DNA from: Belnapia arida
GTDB taxonomy: Bacteria > Pseudomonadota > Alphaproteobacteria > Acetobacterales > Acetobacteraceae
NCBI RefSeq assembly: GCF_016773205.1
Contig: NZ_JAETWB010000025.1
Span: 1-64,000 of the forward strand
Reading direction: 5' to 3'
Length of the DNA: 64,000 nt
Below are positions 8,249 to 16,374 of the stretch, one piece after another; within the stretch, counting starts at the first letter, position 1, and every line of letters starts with the position of its first letter. Under the pieces are notes generated by a model. That model was not told where the DNA came from, made no database searches, and saw nothing but the letters and a program-made list of their open reading frames with translations. The translations under genes and the position numbers were made by a program.

Positions 8249-9459
8249 CAAATGCGCCCGACGCCGGCCACGGCACCCCAGGTGGTCCGCCAGCGCGCCT
8301 TGACGCTGGTGAGGCCGACCAGCGCGACGGCAGCGAGCACGGCGAAGACCAGCAACCCGACCTGGTAGCTGCCGGTGAACTGCTTCGAGTAGCCAAGACT
8401 GGAGGCGAGATAGAAGCCACCTATGCCGCCGGTCATACCGACCAGCCCGGTCATCACCCCGATCTCCCGCCGGAAGCGCTGCGGTACCAACTGGAAGACC
8501 GAGCCATTGCCCATGCCGAAGGCCAACATGCCAATGATGAAGACGGTCAACGCCATCCAGGCTTGCGGCAGGCCGATGCTAACGACGGCAATGGCTAGCG
8601 CCGCAGTGGCGTACATAACCGAGAGCGCGCGGATGCCGCCAATGCGGTCGGCGAGCGTCCCGCCGACCGGCCGCACCAGCGAGCCGGCGAGGACACAGGC
8701 GGCGGCGAAATAGCCGGCCAGTTTAGGGTCCAGTCCGTACTGGTCGTGGAAGTATATGGGCAGCGAGGAGGCGAGGCCGGAGAAGCCGCCGAAGGTGACA
8801 GCATAGAAAAACATGAACCACCAGGCGTCACCGACGCGAAAGACCGCCAGGTATTCTGTCAGCGACTTCGGCGGCGGCGTCTCTGGGCTTTCGCGCGCCA
8901 CAGCCAGGTAGGTGACGAAAGCGACGATCAACGGGATCGTTGCGAGTCCAAACACGTTGGTCCAACCGTAGGCGGCGGCGAGGCCGGGTGCGAAGAGTGC
9001 GGCGAACACCACGCCGGAATTGCCGGCGCCGGCGATACCGAGCGCAATGCCTTGGAGCTCTGGCGGGTACCAGCGGGAGGCCAGGGGCAGGGCGACGGCG
9101 AAGGAGGCGCCGGCGACGCCTAGGACGATGCCCAGCAGCAGCACCTGCGCATAGCTGTGCACACCGAACCACCAGGCCGAGAGCAGCCCGAGGATGACGA
9201 TGACTTGGCCGATCGTGCCGGTGCGCAGCGGCCCGATGCGGTCCACCAGCACGCCGTTCACCACCCGGAGCAGCGCGCCTGCCAACAGCGGCACGGCGAC
9301 CATCAATCCACGCTGTGCCGCGTTCAGGTGCAGGTCCTGCGCGATCTGGACGCCGAGCGGCCCCAGCATCACCCAGACCATGAAGCTCATGTCGAAATAG
9401 AAGAACGCCGCGAAGAGCGTCGGCGGATGCCCCGCCTTGAAGAAGTCACGACTTGCCAT
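8248..9459 (-). CDS. nitrate/nitrite transporter, MFS NNP family
   Basis: A 403-aa membrane protein of the major facilitator superfamily with about 12 hydrophobic segments. FDMSFMVWVMLGPLG in the first helix and VAGASFAVALPLASRWYPPE are characteristic of the NarK/NasA nitrate-nitrite porter group. The start at MASRDFFKAG (9459) begins immediately before the first membrane segment; 75 further codons upstream are open but Arg-rich and unlike any transporter. It is the first gene of the operon running to cobA, so it supplies substrate to NasA. Its promoter must lie in the 291-bp gap to the divergent kinase gene. Confidence 0.92.
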   Translation of the reverse strand: MASRDFFKAGHPPTLFAAFFYFDMSFMVWVMLGPLGVQIAQDLHLNAAQRGLMVAVPLLAGALLRVVNGVLVDRIGPLRTGTIGQVIVILGLLSAWWFGVHSYAQVLLLGIVLGVAGASFAVALPLASRWYPPELQGIALGIAGAGNSGVVFAALFAPGLAAAYGWTNVFGLATIPLIVAFVTYLAVARESPETPPPKSLTEYLAVFRVGDAWWFMFFYAVTFGGFSGLASSLPIYFHDQYGLDPKLAGYFAAACVLAGSLVRPVGGTLADRIGGIRALSVMYATAALAIAVVSIGLPQAWMALTVFIIGMLAFGMGNGSVFQLVPQRFRREIGVMTGLVGMTGGIGGFYLASSLGYSKQFTGSYQVGLLVFAVLAAVALVGLTSVKARWRTTWGAVAGVGRI

Positions 9460-9661
9460 ACGGCCAGATTGCCCCGCGCGTCCATGGGTCGCGCAGATCG
9501 TCGTGCCACCCGCCCGGCCACCCGAGCGTGTCACCGGCGACGCTCTGCGTCGCCGTGGTACCGTGCCTTCTCCCGTTGCCATCGGTCTTCGACACGACTC
9601 TTGTCGCGTACGCGCCGGGGCACTTCCACAGCTTATGAATTCATCAATGATTGAGGCAGTC

Positions 9662-9684
9662 GTAAAGACGGTAGCTGTCTTCAC
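9662..9684. promoter_or_regulatory. imperfect inverted repeat in the nitrate operon/kinase divergent promoter region
   Basis: GTAAAGAC and GTCTTCAC form an inverted repeat (7 of 8 positions paired) with a 7-bp spacer. It lies in the 291-bp gap between the transporter gene and the divergent kinase/phosphatase gene, about 65 bp before the latter. Its place suits a shared operator, but no regulator gene (NasT, NasR) is in the window and I see no convincing sigma-54 site. Confidence 0.3.
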
Positions 9685-9750
9685 AGAATCGTTTTCGAGA
9701 CGCCATCATTCTGATGTTCTCATAAGGAGATCCGAATTCCGAACAAACCT

Positions 9751-11481
9751 ATGGCGACGACGCTAGGTATTGCCGGAGCGACCTCGCCCGGCCAGCCGAA
9801 CGTGCGAGCCGGCTTCTGTAGCGAGCGCGGCCGGCGTCCGGACAACCAGGATTATTGCGGGCTCTGGCTCGGCGACCCGGTGCGCGGCGACCGGCACGGG
9901 ATGATTGCGGCTATCGCGGATGGCGTAGGCGGCGCGAAGGGTGGTCGCGTTGCGGCGGAACTGGCAGTACGTGGGTTGCTTGAAGGGCTACTCGGACAGA
10001 GCGAGACGCTTGCGGTGCAGCGCGCCGCAGCGCGCGCGATAGAGGCGACCAACGGTTGGCTGCATGCCGTGGGCCGGACCGATGCCGCACTCGCCGGCAT
10101 GGCTTGCACACTGACAGCGCTGGTGCTGCGCGGCCGCCGGTTGCATGTACTGCATGTCGGTGACACGCGGCTCTACCGCTTGCGAGGCGGCGTGTTGGAC
10201 CGACTGACCACCGACCATACCCCAGGCGCGCCCGGCACTTCCCATATGCTCACACGAGCGGTCGGACCGGCGGAGACGGTACGGCTGGACTATGCCGAGG
10301 AAGCGGCACAGCCGCATGACCGCTATCTGCTGTGCAGCGACGGCGTACATGGTGAGCTTCCGGATCGCCGCATCCTGGTGGAACTTGCCCGCCGCGCCGC
10401 TCCGCATGAGACGGCGCGGCGGTTGGTGGAAGCCGCGCTCGCCTCATCGGCGGGGGACAATGCTACCGCGCTGGTGCTCGACGTGCTCGACTTGCCGACG
10501 CCGGATCAGGCAGACCTGCAGGCGGCGGCGGCGGCCCTGCCGGTACTGCCGGCGCCCCGGCGCGGCGCCACAGTAGACGACTTCGTGCTCGACGAGATGC
10601 TCGTCGACGGCCGCTATAGCCGGGTTTTCCGCGGCCGCGACACGGCCGCCGAGGGGCGTCCGGTGGTCCTCAAGTTTCCGAAGCCTGGTGCCGCGGCTGA
10701 GGCCAGCTTCCGCCAAGCCTTCCTGCGCGAGAGCTGGATCGCTGCGCGGGTCCGCAGCCCCTTCGTGGGCGAGGTGCTGGAACTGCCAGCGGGGCGGCAA
10801 AGCTGTCTCTATTCGGCCATGCCGCTGTACCAAGGCGAAACGCTGGAGCGGCGGATTTTGCGTGGCCCGCCGGTGTCCCTCGAGGCTGGGGTCGTGATCG
10901 CGGCGAAGCTCGGCAAAGCGCTCGGCGCGCTGCACCGAGCCGGGGTGATCCACCGCGATATCAAGCCCGATAACGTCATCCTCGAGCCTGGTGGTGGGCT
11001 GCGACTGATTGACCTCGGCGTGGCGCGCCTGCCCAACCTTGAAGACTTTGCCGCCCCCGACATCCCGGGCACGCCAAGCTACATGGCGCCTGAGTTGCAT
11101 GCCGGGCAGGCCGGCGACGAGCGCTCTGACCTTTACGCTCTAGGTGTCACGCTGTACCGGCTGTTCGGTGGCGGCTACCCTTACGGCGAGGTGGAACCCT
11201 TTTCCCACCCGCGCTTCAAGGCGCCAGAGTCGCTGCTCACGCGGCGCAGGGACCTGCCGGCTTGGCTGGACCAGGTACTCGCCCGGTCGGTCGCGGTCGC
11301 GCCGGAGCACCGCTTCGCCGATGCGAATGAGCTGGTCGCGGAACTCGAGATCGGCATGGCGCGCGGAGCCCCGCAAAAGCCAGGGCCGCGCTCGCTACAC
11401 GATCGGAACCCGCTGCTGTTCTGGCGAATAACCGCTGGACTGCTGGCGCTGATGCTGCTCGCCAGCTTGGCGTCAAAATGA
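9751..11481 (+). CDS. bifunctional PP2C phosphatase/serine-threonine kinase, membrane anchored
   Basis: A 576-aa fusion. Residues about 15-245 are a PP2C phosphatase (GRRPDNQD, DGVGGAKGG, LLCSDGVHGEL, GDNATALV). Residues about 275-530 are a Hanks-type kinase with catalytic HRDIKPDNV at about 401-409 and DLG in place of DFG. A single hydrophobic stretch at the C-terminus (ITAGLLALMLLASLA) should anchor it to the membrane. Such fusions are known beside nitrate transporter/reductase genes in other proteobacteria, and here it diverges from that operon. AAGGAG at about 9726 is rather far from the ATG, so the start is not certain. Targets are unknown. Confidence 0.9.
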   Translation: MATTLGIAGATSPGQPNVRAGFCSERGRRPDNQDYCGLWLGDPVRGDRHGMIAAIADGVGGAKGGRVAAELAVRGLLEGLLGQSETLAVQRAAARAIEATNGWLHAVGRTDAALAGMACTLTALVLRGRRLHVLHVGDTRLYRLRGGVLDRLTTDHTPGAPGTSHMLTRAVGPAETVRLDYAEEAAQPHDRYLLCSDGVHGELPDRRILVELARRAAPHETARRLVEAALASSAGDNATALVLDVLDLPTPDQADLQAAAAALPVLPAPRRGATVDDFVLDEMLVDGRYSRVFRGRDTAAEGRPVVLKFPKPGAAAEASFRQAFLRESWIAARVRSPFVGEVLELPAGRQSCLYSAMPLYQGETLERRILRGPPVSLEAGVVIAAKLGKALGALHRAGVIHRDIKPDNVILEPGGGLRLIDLGVARLPNLEDFAAPDIPGTPSYMAPELHAGQAGDERSDLYALGVTLYRLFGGGYPYGEVEPFSHPRFKAPESLLTRRRDLPAWLDQVLARSVAVAPEHRFADANELVAELEIGMARGAPQKPGPRSLHDRNPLLFWRITAGLLALMLLASLASK

Positions 11482-11676
11482 AAACTTCGCGTTGTTGGCC
11501 TGGCGGTTTGGTTGGGACATGTTCCTGAAGGACCAACGGTCCAACTTCTTCCAGAAGCCCAGCTTACCGTTCAGGGCCAATGCTTCTCGATTGTCGGTAT
11601 CCATATCGACGAAGATGTCGGTGTCAGCGAGTCTGGGGCGGAAGTGCTTCAGTCCGTCTAGATGATCGATTTGCAC
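11473..11676 (-). pseudogene. possible C-terminal remnant of a GNAT acetyltransferase
   Basis: The 67-residue frame ends with DTDNREALALNGKLGFWKK, which looks like the closing motif of GNAT acetyltransferases (N-x-AL-L--KLGF). No acetyl-CoA-binding N-terminal part is found upstream, where the P450 gene ends 70 bp away. It also overlaps the last codons of the kinase on the other strand. I read it as a decayed fragment, but chance resemblance cannot be excluded. Confidence 0.3.
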
Positions 11677-11746
11677 GCGGTGCTCGCTAAGCGGGTGAGC
11701 GGCTTTGATGACCTAGTGACGTTGCACACCGCACCTGTGCGGCGCA

Positions 11747-13123
11747 TCAGTCGACGCGCACCAGGTGCACTTGCATCCCATCCTTTGGCTGCGGAATTGG
11801 CCACATCCTCCAAGCTGTGACGTAGCCGGGCGCGACGCCGACCGAAAGGTTCTGCAGCAGGTGCCGAGCGAAGCACTTGGCCTGCATCATGGCGAAGTTC
11901 AGCCCGAGACACATATGCGCGCCGCCGCCGAACGGGACATAGGCGCCACGGCGGCGGCCTGCCCGCGCAGTCTCGTCAAAGCGGTCCGGGTCGAAGCGGT
12001 CGGGGTCGAGCCAGAGACCTGGCATATGATGCGTGAACAGCGGATTGATCCCGATCGAGGTGCCGGCCGGGATATGGTAGCCGCCGAACTCGAAGTCCCG
12101 CAGCGCGCGTCGCGGCACGGCGGGTACTGGTGGGATGATCCGTAGCGCTTCCTCGAAAGCCATCCCGGTCAGCCGCAGTTCGTCCAGCCGATCGAAGGGC
12201 AATGGCTCGTCAGCCTGCAGGCCGAGCCCGGCGATCTCGTCACGTAGTCGAACCTGCCAACGCGGGTTAGTGGCGAGCAGCCATACAAAGGCCGTGAGCG
12301 AGGAGGTGAGCGTGTCGTGCGCCGCCATCATCAGGAAGCTCATATGATCCACCGCCGCCTCGGTGGGGAGCGGTACGCCATCCTCCGTCGTCGCATGGCA
12401 AAGCTGGGTGAACAGGTCATTGCCATCTGACATGCGACGGACCGGAACCTGTCGAGCGAGGTACGCGACGATACGCGCGCGCCCCTGCACGCCACGGCGC
12501 ATCTGCGTCCCCGGTAGCGCCCTTCGAATGGGCGCGACCGTCGCTGCGATCATGTCGGCGAACGCAGACCTGACGTCTTCCATGTCAGGGCCAATGTCGG
12601 CGCCGAGAAAGGACCGCGCGGCGAGATCGAGGGTGAGGCGCTTCATCTCCGGGTAGAGCGTCATCGGGCCCGGTGTGGCCCGCCACCGTGCCACAGCAGC
12701 GGCAATCCCCGTATCCAGCGTCGCCAGATAGGCCCGCAGCGGCCCGGCCTTGAAGGCTACCGCCAGCGCACGGCGCTGCAGTCTATGCTCCTCGAAGTCC
12801 AGGGTCAGCAGGCCACGCGGGAAGACCCGGTCGAGAAATCGGCCCCAACCCAGCTGGGCGGAGAAGAGGCGCTGCTGGTCGAACAGCACCAGCTCGTTCG
12901 CCTCCGGCCCCAGCAGCTGTACACCCGTCTCACCAAGGATATTGACCCGCATCACAAGCCCGTGCCGCGCGGCGAGCGCCTCGTAGTATCCTTTGGGATC
13001 GGCGAGGACCTGCAGAGTGCTGCCGATAAGCGGCAAGCCATTGCTGCCCGGAATATGCACGAGGGCGCGTCGCGGAGGCGGCACGACCTTCGCACGATTA
13101 AGCGGCACGCCAGCTGAAATCAT
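11747..13123 (-). CDS. cytochrome P450
   Basis: A 458-residue haem monooxygenase. Near the C-terminus is the Cys loop FGGGAHMCLGLNFA; the K-helix EEALR and I-helix AAHDTLTS are also present. The start at MISAGVPLN is preceded by an AGAGGG-type ribosome site; the longer open frame upstream runs into the ADP-ribosylglycohydrolase gene and is not P450-like. The N-terminal region is a soluble proline-rich lead (PGSNGLPLIGSTLQVL) without a membrane anchor, as in bacterial P450s. No ferredoxin or reductase gene is adjacent, so the electron donor must be elsewhere. Substrate unknown. Confidence 0.92.
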   Translation of the reverse strand: MISAGVPLNRAKVVPPPRRALVHIPGSNGLPLIGSTLQVLADPKGYYEALAARHGLVMRVNILGETGVQLLGPEANELVLFDQQRLFSAQLGWGRFLDRVFPRGLLTLDFEEHRLQRRALAVAFKAGPLRAYLATLDTGIAAAVARWRATPGPMTLYPEMKRLTLDLAARSFLGADIGPDMEDVRSAFADMIAATVAPIRRALPGTQMRRGVQGRARIVAYLARQVPVRRMSDGNDLFTQLCHATTEDGVPLPTEAAVDHMSFLMMAAHDTLTSSLTAFVWLLATNPRWQVRLRDEIAGLGLQADEPLPFDRLDELRLTGMAFEEALRIIPPVPAVPRRALRDFEFGGYHIPAGTSIGINPLFTHHMPGLWLDPDRFDPDRFDETARAGRRRGAYVPFGGGAHMCLGLNFAMMQAKCFARHLLQNLSVGVAPGYVTAWRMWPIPQPKDGMQVHLVRVD

Positions 13124-13205
13124 AGCTACAGCCCTCTTCTCGCTGCGGGTCCCCAAAGCGGCAGCAACGTCGAGTTCCGCCCTTCGAAGCCCGTGCGCCC
13201 TCGTG

Positions 13206-14090
13206 TCAGACTGTAGTCGCCTGCTGGCGTGGCTGGCTGATAAGATTCCAACCCGCCGCCTCGATCTCTTTGCGCCAGAGCAGCCGTTCGCGCCACATGC
13301 TGGGGATGCCGGCATAGCCGTACATTGCTCCCGCGATCTGCCCTGCGACGGCCGCAGTGGTATCGGCATCCTCGCCGAGATTGGCCGCGGCCAGTACCGC
13401 CTCGCGGAAGCTGCCCGTGGTGGCGACCGCCCAGCGCGCGGCGTTCCAGGTATCGAGGACATAGCCGCCAGAGCGCACCAGGTTCCGAGTTGCCGCCACC
13501 TCGCCCAGGACCTCCGGCCCGGCGCCGTGGAGCAGATCATACAGGAGGCCGGCCATGGCCGCCGCCGTCGCAGCGGCTTCCTCGCTGTTGTGGGTCAGCC
13601 GCGCCTGCTGAACCGCCAGCTCAGCTGCGACCGTACGCCGCCGCTCCAGCGGCTCGCGCATGGCAAAGAGCACGACCGGCGTGAGCCGCATGATCGCGCC
13701 GTTGCCGGCCGCGTCGGTCGGCGGCGGCAAGCTGCCATCCCGCTCAAAGCGCCGCAGGGCCGCCCTGGTCTGGTTGCCGATGTCGAAGCAGGTTCCGGTG
13801 TGGCTGTAGGCCCCCTGCCCCATCCAGCGGAGCCAGCGCCGCATGATGTCGGCGCCGTCGAAACGCCCGAGTTCGACCAGGCTGCCGGCCAGGCCAAGCG
13901 CCATGGAGGTGTCGTCCGTCCAGCCGCCCGGCGGCAGCCGGAAGGGGCCGCCGCCCACCATGTCGGTCAGCGGCGGGTAGCTGTCGCGCGGACAGAACTC
14001 GAGCGTCGTGCCGACGGCATCGCCCACGGCCAGGCCGACCAGGGCGCCAAGCGCCCGGTCCGCCAGTGTTCCTGCCAGGGGGGCGTTCAT
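13206..14090 (-). CDS. ADP-ribosylglycohydrolase (DraG type)
   Basis: A 294-aa hydrolase expected to remove ADP-ribose from a modified target. GLAVGDAVGTTLEF, the metal-binding GGWTDDTSMALGLAGSL and the C-terminal GEDADTTAAVAGQIAGA are the conserved metal-site segments of the ADP-ribosylglycohydrolase family. Length is typical. The ATG overlaps the stop of the VWA gene by 4 bp, making it the third gene of a tightly packed operon (MerR, VWA, this). No ADP-ribosyltransferase gene is recognisable in the window, so the modification it reverses is unknown. It is not dinitrogenase-related by context: no nif genes are present. Confidence 0.9.
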   Translation of the reverse strand: MNAPLAGTLADRALGALVGLAVGDAVGTTLEFCPRDSYPPLTDMVGGGPFRLPPGGWTDDTSMALGLAGSLVELGRFDGADIMRRWLRWMGQGAYSHTGTCFDIGNQTRAALRRFERDGSLPPPTDAAGNGAIMRLTPVVLFAMREPLERRRTVAAELAVQQARLTHNSEEAAATAAAMAGLLYDLLHGAGPEVLGEVAATRNLVRSGGYVLDTWNAARWAVATTGSFREAVLAAANLGEDADTTAAVAGQIAGAMYGYAGIPSMWRERLLWRKEIEAAGWNLISQPRQQATTV

Positions 14091-15421
14091 CGCCTTGGGA
14101 CCCCGCTGAAGCGCTCGGCGATAGAGGGCGGCGCCGCGGCGCGCAGGTCCACCTCACCGCGGGCACGCTGGTAGGAGGCGGCATAGACCTCCTTGCGAAC
14201 CTGCTCGTCCCAGTCCTCGCCAACCCGGCGCAGCAGCAGCACCAGCTCGGCCAGCAGCGGCTCCACCGCCTTCAGGCCTCGGGCATAGCGCTGCATCCAG
14301 CGCAGCTCCCGCTCGAGGTAGTGCCGTGCCGCCCGTCGGTCGCCGTCGCGGTTCATCCGCACCGCCCGCCGCAGCACCTCCGCCTGCCAGGCCCGCACGG
14401 CGGCGAGGTCGCGGTCGGCGTCGCGCGGCTGGGCGCTGTTCTCGTGGCCAGGCGCCAGTTGCAGCTCGGCCTCCGCCGGGCGGGCCTCGATCAGACCGCC
14501 ACCATCCGGCAGGGCACCACTGGCCGAGACGCCGAGCAGCAGCGCCGTCCCCGGTGCCCCGGCTGGCGCGTGCAGCCGGAACACCAGCCGCTTCGGGCGG
14601 TCCGGCAGCAGCGTGCCGACCAGCACCTCGAGCGCGCCGGGCAGCGCCGTCTGCGTCCAGGCCCCCACCACCTCGGCCCGGAGGGTCGCCGGGACGGAGA
14701 GGCGGAGGGTGGTGCGCTCCAGCAGTGCGTCGCGGCCCTCGCGCAGCTCGCCCAGCACCACCTCGCCGATCTCGTGGGCCTGCCCGGCATCGTGCAGCCG
14801 GCCACCGCCGGCCTCGGCCATGGCGCCCAGCAGCTCCTCATCGTAGCCGTCGCCGATGCCGACGGCCGAGGTCATGATGCCGCGCCTGAGCAGCTCGCCC
14901 GCGTGGTGGGCGAGTTCGGTGCGGTCGGTCACCCCCTCATTCGCCTGGCCGTCCGAGAGCAGCATCAGCCGGTGCGAGGCCCCTGCCCCGGCCGCCATGG
15001 CGATCGCCACGTACTCGGCGGCGAGCAGCCAGCCGCTGAAGAGGTTGGTGCCGCCGCGCGGGGCCAATCGGCCGATCGCCCGGGCCGCAGCGCGGCGGCC
15101 GGCCGCGTCCATTGGCCGGGCATCGAGCAGCAGCTCCGCCCCGCTGTCGAAGGCGACGACGGTCAGCCGGTCGGCCTCACCCAGCGCCTCGGCCACTGCG
15201 AGGGCCGTGCGGCGCGCGGCCTCCAACTTCTCACCGGCCATGGAGCCGGAGACGTCGATGGCCAGAGCCAGGTTGAGCGGCGGTACCTGCCGCCCTGGCT
15301 TCCCGCCATCCCCGGCGGTGAGGTCGGCGACGAGGTAGCGGATGGAGCCGCCGCCCTCCCAGGCCAGGGCGCGGTCGAGGCCGGCGGTGAGGGTCAGGCG
15401 GGTGGCTGGACGATCGGTCAT
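14087..15421 (-). CDS. von Willebrand factor A domain protein
   Basis: A 444-aa protein with a complete MIDAS metal site: DVSGSM at about residues 56-61, the Thr in RGGTNLFSG, and the Asp in LLSDGQ. The VWA domain takes up the first half, after a short beta-rich lead; the second half has a VIT/Ig-like region with valine-rich strands and then a helical, Arg-rich tail. There is no signal peptide or membrane segment, so it is cytoplasmic. It overlaps both neighbours by 4 bp (ATGA). VWA proteins usually act as metal-dependent protein-binding modules; its partner here is unknown, but strict coupling points to the ADP-ribosylglycohydrolase. Confidence 0.88.
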   Translation of the reverse strand: MTDRPATRLTLTAGLDRALAWEGGGSIRYLVADLTAGDGGKPGRQVPPLNLALAIDVSGSMAGEKLEAARRTALAVAEALGEADRLTVVAFDSGAELLLDARPMDAAGRRAAARAIGRLAPRGGTNLFSGWLLAAEYVAIAMAAGAGASHRLMLLSDGQANEGVTDRTELAHHAGELLRRGIMTSAVGIGDGYDEELLGAMAEAGGGRLHDAGQAHEIGEVVLGELREGRDALLERTTLRLSVPATLRAEVVGAWTQTALPGALEVLVGTLLPDRPKRLVFRLHAPAGAPGTALLLGVSASGALPDGGGLIEARPAEAELQLAPGHENSAQPRDADRDLAAVRAWQAEVLRRAVRMNRDGDRRAARHYLERELRWMQRYARGLKAVEPLLAELVLLLRRVGEDWDEQVRKEVYAASYQRARGEVDLRAAAPPSIAERFSGVPRR

Positions 15422-16071
15422 GAGCTGCTCCCGAGCAGGATGTCGCGGATGAGGTCGGCGCAGCGCTCGAGCCGGGCGCGCTGCTCGGCATCGAGGCGGC
15501 CGCGGACCGCCAGCTCGACGTCAGGAGCGATGGGAATGCGCAGCCACTCCTCCGCACGCACCTTGCGGGGCGGCTCGCGGCGGGCCTGGGCCAGGTGGAG
15601 CTCCAGCGCCTCAAAGCCGGCTGTCGGCAACGCCAGGGAACCCTGGCGCTGTGGGGACCGCGGCGGTGGCCCCTCCCCGGCTCGGGGCGGAGGCGGTAGG
15701 GCTACTCCTGCGGCCGGCGTTGGCTCCCGCCGCTCCCGAAGGCCGCGGAGGTAGTCGAGGGCCGAGGACGGAGCCGAAGCCAGCTCGCGTGGCTCGGGCA
15801 CCAGGTCGGCAGCTCGGCCGGCATGGACCCGCAGCTGCTCGGGCGTGGCCACCAGCAGCTCCTGCCGGATGGCGGCGAGAGGCATGCCGAGGCGGTCGCG
15901 CATGCCGCGGATGGCCAGCAGGCGCTTGAGGGCGTCAGCGGGGTAGCGGGCGCCGGGACCGCGGGAGCGTGGCCCTGGCAGCAGGCCCTGGGCCACCCAG
16001 GAGCGGATGGTGCGGGGCTCCAGGCCCGAGGCTGCCGCCAACTCGGCCAGGGTAGGTTCTGTGTCGGTCAT
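15418..16071 (-). CDS. MerR-family transcriptional regulator
   Basis: A 217-aa protein whose first 75 residues form a MerR-type winged helix-turn-helix (LAELAAASGLEPRTIRSWVA, then YPADALKRLLAIRGMRDRLG). The middle is proline-rich and low-complexity; the C-terminal 60 residues are an uncharacterised alpha-helical domain that could sense a ligand or bind the VWA protein. It is the first gene of the operon. A perfect 16-bp palindrome sits directly upstream and overlaps the predicted promoter, so autoregulation is likely. Confidence 0.85.
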   Translation of the reverse strand: MTDTEPTLAELAAASGLEPRTIRSWVAQGLLPGPRSRGPGARYPADALKRLLAIRGMRDRLGMPLAAIRQELLVATPEQLRVHAGRAADLVPEPRELASAPSSALDYLRGLRERREPTPAAGVALPPPPRAGEGPPPRSPQRQGSLALPTAGFEALELHLAQARREPPRKVRAEEWLRIPIAPDVELAVRGRLDAEQRARLERCADLIRDILLGSSS

Positions 16072-16106
16072 AGCGCCACTATAGTGGCGACATTACGACA
16101 CATCAA
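16072..16106 (-). promoter_or_regulatory. palindromic, probably leaderless sigma-70 promoter of the MerR-VWA-DraG operon
   Basis: On the minus strand TTGATG (16106-16101) and TATAGT (16083-16078) are separated by exactly 17 bp. The -10 hexamer lies inside the perfect palindrome CGCCACTATAGTGGCG at 16074-16089. Only 6 bases separate the -10 box from the ATG at 16071, so the transcript should start at or next to the A of the start codon, and there is no room for a ribosome site. The palindrome is a natural operator for the MerR protein. Confidence 0.6.
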
Positions 16107-16294
16107 AATAACTTTTCGAGGGCGCTCTAAGATGTCCTACCGGCACCTCCCATGCGGCTGGAGGTGGCTCCCCCTTCCCACCATCCGCACCCACTATCGC
16201 CGGCATGATGCAAAGCTTCGGCAGTGTGCTGGCGGCCCATGCCGGTGCTGGGTTAGAGCGAGGGCCAGATGAAGGGGCGTGACCCCGGAAATGC

Positions 16295-16331
16295 AAAAAG
16301 CCCCATGACCTCGGTGTGAGGTCATGGGGCT
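16295..16331 (-). terminator. Rho-independent terminator of the KilA-N/HNH gene
   Basis: A perfect 14-bp stem (AGCCCCATGACCTC with GAGGTCATGGGGCT, loop of 5) followed on the minus strand by five T residues. It begins 44 bp after the stop codon of the KilA-N gene. This is the clearest intrinsic terminator in the window. Confidence 0.85.
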
Positions 16332-16374
16332 CTGCAGGTCCTCCACCGGGGAGAACCTTGGGGGTTCCTGCGGG

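Noticed and set aside
9460-9750. Sigma-54 promoter for the nitrate operon
   Set aside because: No site with GG and GC at the required spacing was found on either strand; I only keep the inverted repeat.
11729-11742. CCGCAC/GTGCGG hairpin after the P450 gene as terminator
   Set aside because: Only 6 bp with a 2-nt centre and no T run; too weak.
14066-15754. 562-codon plus-strand frame across the VWA and MerR genes
   Set aside because: High GC keeps the opposite frame open. Composition is Gln/His/Arg-rich without motifs, while the minus strand has a complete MIDAS site.
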